From the NCBI GenBank assembly GCA_016207605.1, contig JACQPJ010000014.1:1-41672 (forward strand): a stretch of 41,672 nucleotides of DNA, in the 5' to 3' direction. The first letter of the stretch is position 1; every line of letters starts with the position of its first letter. The stretch is from Elusimicrobiota bacterium. Lineage in GTDB: Bacteria; Elusimicrobiota; Elusimicrobia; UBA1565; UBA9628. Below are positions 28,200 to 35,694 of the stretch, one piece after another. The notes under the pieces were generated by a model that was not told where the DNA came from, did no database searches, and saw only the letters and a list, made by a program, of their open reading frames with translations. Both the position numbers and the translations under genes were made by a program.

Positions 28200-29199
28200 G
28201 GCCGAAGCGCCGTCCGCTCACCTCGAAAAGACGCTTGAGGTGCGCGGCAAAGACGCCCTCCCCGCGCATGCGCGAGCCAAAGCGCGCGTCGTTCAAGCCG
28301 CCGCCGCGCAAGGCGCCAAGCTGGGAGACGACCTTGGCCTTGCGGCCCGGCTCGTGGCGGTCCAGCCAGTCCAAGAAGACGTCCTTGACCGTGTAGGGCA
28401 GGCGCAGGACCGTAAACCCCGCCCAGCGCGCGCCGGCCTCGGCGGCGGCCTCCAAAATCCGCGGCAGCTCGTGATCGTTGAGTCCCGGGATCATGGGAGC
28501 GGCCATGACCCCGACGGGCACGCCGGCCCGGGACAGCGCCCTTAGGGCGCCCAGGCGCCGCTCCGGCGTGGAGGCGCGCGGCTCCAGCCGCCGCGCCAGC
28601 TCCGCGTCCAGCGTCGTGATGGAAACGAAGACGCGCACCGCGTCCCAGCGCGCCAGCTCCGCGAAGAGGTCCGCGTCGCGCGCGGCCAGCGCGTTCTTGG
28701 TCACGACCCCGACCGGCGCCCGGCAGTCGGCCAGCACCCGCAGGCAGCGCCGCGTGACCTCGAAGCGCCGCTCGGCCGGCTGGTAGGGGTCGGTCACGCC
28801 CGAGATCGAGATTGCGTCCGGCACCCAGGAAGGCTTGGCCAGCTCGCGCTCCAAAAGCTCCGGCGCGTCCTCCTTGACGAAGATCATCGTCTCGAAGTCG
28901 AGGCCCGCCGAAAGGCCCAGATACTCGTGATAGGGCCGCGCGTAGCAGTAGGCGCAGCCGTGCTCGCAGCCGCGGTACGGGTTTAGGCCCCAGGTAAAGG
29001 GGATGTCCGGGCTGTCGTTGCGGACCAGCACCGAGCGCGTCGCGTCGCGAAAAAATCGGGTCTTGGGCGCCGGCCGGTCCGCGGGATCTACGGACTCGTC
29101 GAGCTCGTAGGCGATCTCCTCGAACCGGTTGGCCGGGTTGATCCCCGTCCCCCGCCCCCGCGGCGCCGCGCTCTCCACGGGAACAGGATAATCGAACAA
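28126..29199 (-). CDS. PA0069/Rv2578c-type (SPL-like) radical SAM protein
   Basis: RGRGTGINPANRFE, GLNPYRGCEHGCAYCYARPYHEYLGLSAGLDFETMIFVK, SISGVTDPYQPAE; CxxxCxxC cluster motif. Confidence 0.9.
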   Translation of the reverse strand: MFDYPVPVESAAPRGRGTGINPANRFEEIAYELDESVDPADRPAPKTRFFRDATRSVLVRNDSPDIPFTWGLNPYRGCEHGCAYCYARPYHEYLGLSAGLDFETMIFVKEDAPELLERELAKPSWVPDAISISGVTDPYQPAERRFEVTRRCLRVLADCRAPVGVVTKNALAARDADLFAELARWDAVRVFVSITTLDAELARRLEPRASTPERRLGALRALSRAGVPVGVMAAPMIPGLNDHELPRILEAAAEAGARWAGFTVLRLPYTVKDVFLDWLDRHEPGRKAKVVSQLGALRGGGLNDARFGSRMRGEGVFAAHLKRLFEVSGRRFGLNRERQPLSAAHFRRPGGRQLRLL

Positions 29200-29231
29200 A
29201 TGTTCTATGTCAAGAGGACGCCAAAACTAAA

Positions 29232-29260
29232 GGCCCCGCGCCGGAACGCGGCGCGGGGCC
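29232..29260 (-). terminator. intrinsic terminator of the small Ala/Lys-rich gene
   Basis: GGCCCCGCGCC-ggaacgc-GGCGCGGGGCC; minus-strand flank tttagttttgg. Confidence 0.65.
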
Positions 29261-29276
29261 ATGCGGCGCAGCGGCC

Positions 29277-29495
29277 TTAAGGGGCCTTCGGGGCCGGGGC
29301 CGCGGCCTTCTTCTCCTTGGCGGCCCTGGCCTTGCGGGCGGCCTTGGCGCGAGCCTTCTTCTCCGTCTTCGCCTTGGCCGGAACGGCGGCCGGAGCCGGC
29401 GTATTGGCGGACGCCGCGGCAGGCGTATCCGCAGCCCTAGCCGCCAGCGGCGCGGCCAAGCCGAACGACAGAACGGCGGCAAACAATTTCTTCAT
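29277..29495 (-). CDS. small exported Ala/Lys/Pro-rich protein
   Basis: Signal peptide MKKLFAAVLSFGLAAPLAARA plus low-complexity tail (KAKTEKKARAKAARKARAAKEKKAAAPAPKAP). Confidence 0.6.
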   Translation of the reverse strand: MKKLFAAVLSFGLAAPLAARAADTPAAASANTPAPAAVPAKAKTEKKARAKAARKARAAKEKKAAAPAPKAP

Positions 29496-29572
29496 GATTG
29501 TGTCTCCTTGATGAAACGACATGCGATCGAACATCCGGGCGCGCAGGCGCCTGCTGAGCCAGCGGGACGCGG

Positions 29573-29632
29573 CTAGATGCTATAAGCCTTTCCTCGACGC
29601 ATCTGTGCCGCGCCCGAAGGGTCGCGACCTAG
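29573..29632 (+). repeat. interspersed structured element, copy C
   Basis: CTAGATGCTATAAGCCTTTCCTCGACGCATCTGTGCCGCGCCCGAAGGGTCGCGACCTAG; CTAG at both ends. Confidence 0.65.
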
Positions 29633-29907
29633 ACGGCCTGGGGAGGGGACAGAGACCGCGGTTCCGGCACGGGCGCGGCGGGAACTTGAGGCCGGGACGG
29701 GGGAACGACGGATACAGCCTCGCCCAGACGGACGATGGCCGCGGAAGCGCCGGCGGCGCAGGGGGGCGCAGTCCGGTCGCCGGGGACGGCCCCCACGGTC
29801 CAGCAGGCCGCGGAGACGGACGGCTCATCCGCAGCCGGCTCCTCGGCGAGGCAAAGAACGGCGACGAAAAAGGTCAAGCCCAACAGGAGCGGGCGCCAAT
29901 GCCTCAT
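29629..29907 (-). CDS. small hypothetical exported protein
   Basis: MRHWRPLLLGLTFFVAVLCLAEEPA signal-like start; stop codon lies in the repeat element edge. Confidence 0.45.
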   Translation of the reverse strand: MRHWRPLLLGLTFFVAVLCLAEEPAADEPSVSAACWTVGAVPGDRTAPPCAAGASAAIVRLGEAVSVVPPSRPQVPAAPVPEPRSLSPPQAV

Positions 29908-29988
29908 GCGATTCTTAGTCGATACCAAACCGGCAAGCCGGCCGTCAAGGCTGACCGGGGGGCCAAGACATCAGAACTGCCGGCAGTT

Positions 29989-31671
29989 CTAGAGAAAAAC
30001 GGTCTGCGTCGAAACAAATTTCGGCTGAAGAGCGACGGCAGGCGTGCCGGAGCGAAAAATATATCGCTGGTTGAGCTGGAGAATCTCCGGGGAATCCCGC
30101 GTATAAACATCCCCCGCCGACGCCGACCGCACCAAGCGCCTCACGGACTCAATGAGAAGCCTCTTCTCATCCGGGCGGACCCAAACCGGATAGGGCATTC
30201 TTTCCACATCCTTGCCTTGGATATTTCGGGTATGGTTGATAACGCCTTTGAGAATGCCGTTGAAAAGATCCGTCAGCATCCAGCCAAGGATGAAATAAAG
30301 CTCGTCTTCCGGAATCCCTTCGCGGACGAAGGCGCAGGGAGCTCCGCTGTCCAGAATATAACCGCTGGGAAGAAACTTGGCGTGCACTCGAGACGCCACC
30401 AGAGACCACGTAATGCCGGATTTTCCAAAAAAAGGCTTGCCCCCGACCCCCTGTAGGTACCAGTTGCCGTTTTTCTTGAACGTGCGCACGGCGTCGCCGG
30501 CGTCCTTCCAGAAGATCGCCCATTCGGCCGGCGCGTAGATGACCTTGTTGTTTGCTTTGTTGTAATAGCAGTAATCCAGATTGGGAAGAGCAACGACTCG
30601 CGGCGGGTGCAGCTCATGCCAACGGACATTCCGTCTGGTCGCCCCAGACCGCGCAAGCTCCGATATCTTGAGGGCCTGGGCATCGCTCAAACGGTTAAGC
30701 CGCGCCCGAGCCCGTTCTCTTTCCAACGTTATGGGCTCCTCAAAGAACTCGAACACAAGCCGCTCGACCACGCGCCCATCCTGAATCGGACGCAGAAATA
30801 GGTCGTTGTTGCCCGTCGTCATCCCGCTCGTAGCGACGACAAAGTCTCCCAGCGTCGCGCCCGTGAAATATTTCGAGAACTCGCCCCCCAAGCGCCAGCT
30901 TAGATTGCCCGTCCGCTCGATCTCCTCGTGGGAAAAAGTCTGTCCAAACACCTCCACGACGCTCGGCCTCGCGCCGGTCTTTATAAAATCAAGGAGAACC
31001 ATCGGATGCGAAGTCTCGTCGAACAAGCCGGGCACTTCCCGAATCCGCATTTGGCCGCTGGCCATGAGGAATGCTCTAAGCCCCCTCATCGTATTGATCG
31101 TCAAAAACGTGTCGGAGCAGATGAACAGAAGCCTCCCCCCCGGCCTGAGAAGATCGCAGGCTTTCACGACGAAGAAGCTATAGGTCTCCTTTTTTATTTT
31201 TTGCCCATGCCTCCAGCCATAAACGGCATCCAAGGCATCCTGGATGTCGGGCCCAATGGATCCGCCGAACGGCGGATTCCCGATAATAAGGTCAAAGAAC
31301 TCCCAATCGCGCTTGAAATAGAACTCTTTTCGCAGGAAATCCTCCGACAGGCCGCTCGGCATCCAGCGAAAGAAATCCGTCTGATTTAAGTGCAGCCTCA
31401 AATTCGGAGAGTCTTTCCGCTGCAGCGCGGAAACGCCGGCCTCGAAGAAATCACGATCTAACTCGCATCCCCAAACCTCGCCTGAGACCCCGATCCGACG
31501 CGCCCTCTCTTGGAGCGCCCTGATAAAAACTCCGCGGCCGAAGCTGGGCTCAAGAATCCGCATCCCCGGTGAAAATCGGATTTCGTCCACAACGCCGGCG
31601 GCGATATTCTCGGGGGTCAGGAACTGGCCGAGCTGCCGTTTTTTCTGTCTGGCAAATCTTGCGGTGCTCAT
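29989..31671 (-). CDS. N6-adenine DNA methyltransferase with C-terminal target-recognition region
   Basis: LGQFLTPENIAAGVVDEI, ILEPSFGRGVFIRAL, DLIIGNPPFGG (NPPF), YSFFVVKACDLLRPGGRLLFICSDTFL; C-terminal TaqI-C-like region. Confidence 0.88.
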   Translation of the reverse strand: MSTARFARQKKRQLGQFLTPENIAAGVVDEIRFSPGMRILEPSFGRGVFIRALQERARRIGVSGEVWGCELDRDFFEAGVSALQRKDSPNLRLHLNQTDFFRWMPSGLSEDFLRKEFYFKRDWEFFDLIIGNPPFGGSIGPDIQDALDAVYGWRHGQKIKKETYSFFVVKACDLLRPGGRLLFICSDTFLTINTMRGLRAFLMASGQMRIREVPGLFDETSHPMVLLDFIKTGARPSVVEVFGQTFSHEEIERTGNLSWRLGGEFSKYFTGATLGDFVVATSGMTTGNNDLFLRPIQDGRVVERLVFEFFEEPITLERERARARLNRLSDAQALKISELARSGATRRNVRWHELHPPRVVALPNLDYCYYNKANNKVIYAPAEWAIFWKDAGDAVRTFKKNGNWYLQGVGGKPFFGKSGITWSLVASRVHAKFLPSGYILDSGAPCAFVREGIPEDELYFILGWMLTDLFNGILKGVINHTRNIQGKDVERMPYPVWVRPDEKRLLIESVRRLVRSASAGDVYTRDSPEILQLNQRYIFRSGTPAVALQPKFVSTQTVFL

Positions 31672-31814
31672 CTCAAATGGATGGCTCGCTGAGTTTCCGG
31701 CGTGACCCCCAAGGCCCCGCGCTCAAGACATCGGCCAACCTTGACCCGGAACTCCGCCAGATCCTTTTTCCGATTGATCTGCAGCCTGCGCTCGCCGTCT
31801 TCGTAGAGAGCCAT
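31668..31814 (-). CDS. 48-aa ORF translationally coupled to the methyltransferase
   Basis: MALYEDGERRLQINRKKDLAEFRVKVGRCLERGALGVTPETQRAIHLR; TGA overlaps the methyltransferase ATG (ATGA). Not in the supplied ORF track. Confidence 0.45.
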   Translation of the reverse strand: MALYEDGERRLQINRKKDLAEFRVKVGRCLERGALGVTPETQRAIHLR

Positions 31815-31828
31815 AAGCCGAATTCAAC

Positions 31829-33595
31829 TCAGCCGCCGGAGAGGCGGCGGGCTTCTTCCTCTTTGGCTTGGAGGGCGCTTTGGACGCGCTCCATGTCCTC
31901 GCCGATTTGTTGTACGCGGACGAAGTCCGCGTAGATCGCGGGATCGGACATTTGGACGGCAAGGCCCTCGAGTTCGGCGTGCAGGCGTTCCAGCTCAGCC
32001 TGGGCTTTTTCCAGAGCTCGGGCGCGACGGCGCGCCGCTTTCATAGCCTCGTACGCATTGACTTCGGGGTCCTGGGGAGCGCTCACGGGCTCCTGTGGGG
32101 CGGGCTCATCGGCGCTCATCTGCGCCTGTCGGTGGCGGAAGTACTCGAAGTTGCCGGGGTAGACCGTGACCTTGCCGTTGACGACATGGACGATGTGGGT
32201 GGCGACGGCGTTCAGGAAATAGACGTCGTGGCTGATGGCGCAGACCGTGCCCTCGAAGCTCTTGAGGGCCGCGACCAGGGCCTCGACGCTGGAGAGGTCC
32301 AGGTGGGTGGTGGGCTCGTCGAGAAGCAGGACGTTGGGCGGGTCCAGCAGGAGCTTGGCGAGTTGGAGGCGGCTTTTCTCGCCGCCCGAGAGGACGCGGA
32401 CCTGCTTGTGCACGGAGTCGCCGGGGAACAAAAACGTGCCCAGCACGGTGCGCGTGAAGAGGTCCCCGTTGAGGCGCCCGACGCTGAGCGCCTCCTGCAG
32501 GACGGTCTTGTCGGGATCGAGCCAGCCCTCGCGGTGCTGGGAGAAGTAGCCGACCTTGACGTTGTGGCCCAGGAGGCGCTCGCCGCCGTCGATGGGAATG
32601 ACGTCGCCCAGGATCTTGAGCAAAGTGGACTTGCCCGCGCCGTTGGGGCCCACGAAGGCCATCTTCCAACCGCGCTCCAGCTCGAAGTCCAGGCCGTCGT
32701 AGACGCGCACGGAGTCGTAGGACTTTCGCGCGTTTTTCAGGCGCAGGACCACCGCGCCGGTGCGCGCGGGCTGCGGGAAGGCGATCTTGACGGCGCGCGC
32801 CTCGGGCGGCAGGACGATGCGCTCGATCTTCTCCAGCTTCTTGATCACGCTTTGGACGCGGCTCGCCGTCGAGATGCGCGCCCGGTTGCGCATGATGAAC
32901 TCCTCCATCGCCTCGATCTCGGTCTGCTGCTGCTTCCAGGCCGAGACCAGGCGCTCGCGGGCGGCCTCGCGCTCGGCGAGGAAGCCCTCGTAATCGCAGC
33001 GGTAGACCTTGAGCTTGCGCTCCTCGACGGCGACGATCGCCGAGCAGACCGAGTCAATGAAGGCGCGGTCGTGCGAGATAAGGAGGATGGCGCCGCGATG
33101 GGAGCGCAGGTAGTCCTGGAACCAGAACAAGGCCTCCAGGTCGAGGTGGTTGGTGGGCTCGTCGAGAAGCAGAAGCTCCGGTTCGTCAACGAGCAGGCGC
33201 GCCAGGGCCGCGCGCATGGCCCAGCCGCCGGAAAGCTCCGATAAGGGCTTGTCAAAGTCCGGCACCTTAAAGCCCAGTCCCATCAAGACCTTCTTGGCCT
33301 TGGCCGTCAGGCGCCCGTCGGGGTCGGCATGGGAGCCGAGCGCGGCCTCGAGCACGGAGTCGGGGCCGACGGGCGGGTTCTCCTGGGGCAGATAGCCGGC
33401 GCGCGCGCCCTTGCGCCACTCGATGGCGCCGCCGTCGGGCTCCTCGGAGCCCAGCAGCATCCGAAAGAGCGTGGACTTGCCCGCGCCGTTGGGGCCGACC
33501 AGCGCGAAGCGGTCGCCGACGTTGAGCTGGAGGTCGGCGCCGGCGTAGAGCGTCTGGCCGCCGAAGGACTTGCGCAGGCCGCGGACGGAGATCAC
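31829..33595 (-). CDS. ABC-F family ATPase
   Basis: Two ABC domains: VGPNGAGKSTLFRML / LSGGWAMRAALARLL / LLLLDEPTNHLDLEAL and VGPNGAGKSTLLKIL / LSGGEKSRLQLAKLL / LLLDEPTTHLDLSS; no TM domain; interdomain linker; C-terminal coiled-coil. Confidence 0.95.
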   Translation of the reverse strand: MISVRGLRKSFGGQTLYAGADLQLNVGDRFALVGPNGAGKSTLFRMLLGSEEPDGGAIEWRKGARAGYLPQENPPVGPDSVLEAALGSHADPDGRLTAKAKKVLMGLGFKVPDFDKPLSELSGGWAMRAALARLLVDEPELLLLDEPTNHLDLEALFWFQDYLRSHRGAILLISHDRAFIDSVCSAIVAVEERKLKVYRCDYEGFLAEREAARERLVSAWKQQQTEIEAMEEFIMRNRARISTASRVQSVIKKLEKIERIVLPPEARAVKIAFPQPARTGAVVLRLKNARKSYDSVRVYDGLDFELERGWKMAFVGPNGAGKSTLLKILGDVIPIDGGERLLGHNVKVGYFSQHREGWLDPDKTVLQEALSVGRLNGDLFTRTVLGTFLFPGDSVHKQVRVLSGGEKSRLQLAKLLLDPPNVLLLDEPTTHLDLSSVEALVAALKSFEGTVCAISHDVYFLNAVATHIVHVVNGKVTVYPGNFEYFRHRQAQMSADEPAPQEPVSAPQDPEVNAYEAMKAARRRARALEKAQAELERLHAELEGLAVQMSDPAIYADFVRVQQIGEDMERVQSALQAKEEEARRLSGG

Positions 33596-34353
33596 GGCGC
33601 GACGGCGGCGATCAGGCCGGACTCGGCCAGGAAGGCGAACAGCGTCCGCGCGCCGGCCTCGTCCAGGCCGTCGGCCGCGGCCAGGGCCTCGCCCAACGGC
33701 AGGCCTTTCTCCAAGGCGGAGAGGGCCGCGTGCTCGGGGACGGGAAGCTCGCGCACGAAAACCGGATTGCTCCCGGCCTTGTACAGGAGGAGCCGCTCGG
33801 CCCCCTCCCAATCCCGAGGCCGAAGCGGCGTGTCGTCGGCGCGGTCGCGCCGCCAGATCCCGTAGACGCGATGGTTCAGCGCGAGCAGAACGGACGCGCT
33901 CCCCAGGCGCAGACGCGAAGCCGGGCCCGCGGCGGCCGCCAGGCGCGCGGCCGCAAGACCATCGTGCGGCGCCTTGTGGAAGAGCTCCTTAAACGCCCAC
34001 TCGAAGCGCGCCAGATCTTCCAGGAACGGCGCCTGGACCGAATCAGGGCGCGCGCCCAGGCAGGCGGGGAAATCGGACCCGTAGTCGGACAGGTTGTGCG
34101 AGCGCGAGGGATGCCCCGCGATGTAATCGCGGCAGGCCGCGAAAAAGTTCTCATCGCCAAGGACGCGCCAACAGACCTGGAAGGTCTCGCCCAGGGCCTC
34201 GGTCAGCCGCGCGGGATAGCCGCGGACATAGACCGCGACGGCCTCGGCCGGCGAGAGCCGGCCGCCGCCCCTTACGGCCGCGGCCAGGGCGCCGTCGCCC
34301 TCGGCCACGGCGGAGACGAAGCGGCGCTGGAGCGCCTCAAGCGGGCTGGGCAA
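33592..34353 (-). CDS. DUF2063-type putative DNA-binding/MNIO partner protein (BufC-like)
   Basis: LQRRFVSAVAEGD...AEAVAVYVRGYPARLTEALGETFQVCWRVLGDENFFAACRDYIAGHPSRSHNLSDYGSDFPACL; TTG start inferred; adjacent to a DUF692 enzyme. Confidence 0.82.
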   Translation of the reverse strand: MPSPLEALQRRFVSAVAEGDGALAAAVRGGGRLSPAEAVAVYVRGYPARLTEALGETFQVCWRVLGDENFFAACRDYIAGHPSRSHNLSDYGSDFPACLGARPDSVQAPFLEDLARFEWAFKELFHKAPHDGLAAARLAAAAGPASRLRLGSASVLLALNHRVYGIWRRDRADDTPLRPRDWEGAERLLLYKAGSNPVFVRELPVPEHAALSALEKGLPLGEALAAADGLDEAGARTLFAFLAESGLIAAVAP

Positions 34354-35176
34354 GGGCCTCCTCCCGGAGCGCGGCGGCCTTGACCGCCTGCGCCTCGAGC
34401 GTCTCCCAGGGCGGGACGTCCTCGTCCCACTCGATCAGGACGGGCGCGCCGGACAGGCGCCGAATCGCGCGGCGATAGAGATCCCAGACCGGCTGCGTGG
34501 GCGCGCGCGAGTGCGTATCGAAAAGAAAAGTCCCCATGTCCGAATAGCCGCCCAAGTGGATTTGCGCCACGAGCTTGGCGGGGACGGCGTCAATATAAAT
34601 CTCGGCGGAAAAATCGTGGTTCTTGGCGCTCACATAAATATTGTTGACGTCGAGAAGGATTTTACACCCCGCGCGGCGCGCGACGGCCGTCAGGAACTCC
34701 CACTCCGCCATCTCGGACTCGGGATAGGTCAGATAGCTGGACACGTTCTCGAGCGCGATTGTCCGCCCCAGCGCGTCCTGCGCCCGCCCGACGTTGGCCG
34801 CGACGACGCGGACGGCCTCCTCCGTGTAGGGCAAGGGCAGGAGATCGTGCAGGTTGGAGGCGTGCGCGCCCGTGAAGCAGAGGTGGTCGGTGATCAGGAA
34901 AGGCTCCGCCCTCTCGGCCAGGCGCTTGAGCCGCGCCAGGTAGCCGGGGCGCGGCCCCTCCACGCCGCCGACGGAGAGCGACACGCCGTGCAAAGCGACG
35001 GGATAGTCCTCGCGAATCTTGAGAAGGACCTCCAAGGGGCGGCCTTCCGAGTCCATGTAGTTCTCGCTCAACGCCTCGAACCAGCGCACGGGCGTGCGCG
35101 GACAGCCGAGAAGGCGCGGGAAATGGGCCGAGCGCAGGCCCACCCCGACCAAGCCCCGGCCGTCCGCGTCCCGCAT
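34337..35176 (-). CDS. MNIO family (DUF692) enzyme, BufB-like
   Basis: VGVGLRSAHFP, ALHGVSLSVGG, ITDHLCFTG, ALENVSSYL, ILLDVNNIYVSAKNH, AQIHLGGYSD, LIEWDEDVP. Confidence 0.92.
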   Translation of the reverse strand: MRDADGRGLVGVGLRSAHFPRLLGCPRTPVRWFEALSENYMDSEGRPLEVLLKIREDYPVALHGVSLSVGGVEGPRPGYLARLKRLAERAEPFLITDHLCFTGAHASNLHDLLPLPYTEEAVRVVAANVGRAQDALGRTIALENVSSYLTYPESEMAEWEFLTAVARRAGCKILLDVNNIYVSAKNHDFSAEIYIDAVPAKLVAQIHLGGYSDMGTFLFDTHSRAPTQPVWDLYRRAIRRLSGAPVLIEWDEDVPPWETLEAQAVKAAALREEALAQPA

Positions 35177-35178
35177 CG

Positions 35179-35442
35179 TCAGCCCTGCTTGAACGTGCCG
35201 CCTCGGCCCTCGCAGATCTCCTTGGACAGCGAGATCCAGCCCTGGCTCTTGCAGGCGTTCTGCCCGGCGCAGGAGTGGCCGACGCCGCCGCACTCCCCCT
35301 GCCCCTTGCAGGCGTTGACGCCCCAGCACTCGCCCGAGGCCGCCGCGGCGCCGCCCGCGGCCGAACCCCCCTTCATGGAGGCGCAGCCCGCCATCGACAG
35401 CGCGGCCAAAGCCGCGCCCGCCAGCATCGTCTTGCGATCCAT
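35179..35442 (-). CDS. Cys-rich bufferin-like RiPP precursor (BufA2-like) with signal/lipobox
   Basis: MDRKTMLAGAALAALSMAGCASMKGG...GECWGVNACKGQGECGGVGHSCAGQNACKSQGWISLSKEICEGRGGTFKQG; 6 Cys after the lipobox Cys; 2 nt upstream of the MNIO gene. Confidence 0.8.
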   Translation of the reverse strand: MDRKTMLAGAALAALSMAGCASMKGGSAAGGAAAASGECWGVNACKGQGECGGVGHSCAGQNACKSQGWISLSKEICEGRGGTFKQG

Positions 35443-35526
35443 GCAGACCTCCCGCGCGCGAATAAACAACGCATATTCAACCATTTATTTCATCAGAGGA
35501 AAGGCGCGCCCGGAAGGAGAACCGAC

Positions 35527-35685
35527 ATGAAATTGAACGACGCCTCGAAGACGTTCCTGGACCGACGCGATTTTCTGGCCGAGCTGCGGCGGCGAGGCCA
35601 GGCCTCGGTGACCGTCGCGGGGGCCTACGGCGCGCTGATCCGGCCCATGAGCGCGGAGATTAACAATCTCTATTTAACATCCTAA
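35527..35685 (+). CDS. small ORF with Tat-like motif; possible truncated gene
   Basis: MKLNDASKTFLDRRDFLAELRRRGQASVTVAGAYGALIRPMSAEINNLYLTS; RRDFL followed by a hydrophobic stretch; C-terminus runs into AT-rich DNA. Confidence 0.4.
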   Translation: MKLNDASKTFLDRRDFLAELRRRGQASVTVAGAYGALIRPMSAEINNLYLTS

Positions 35686-35692
35686 AATAGAG
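35668..35692 (+). promoter_or_regulatory. hairpin abutting the start codon of the AAA ATPase gene
   Basis: CTCTATTT-aacatccta-AAATAGAG, ATG at 35695; the right arm covers the only SD-like purines (AGAG). Confidence 0.45.
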
Positions 35693-35694
35693 TT

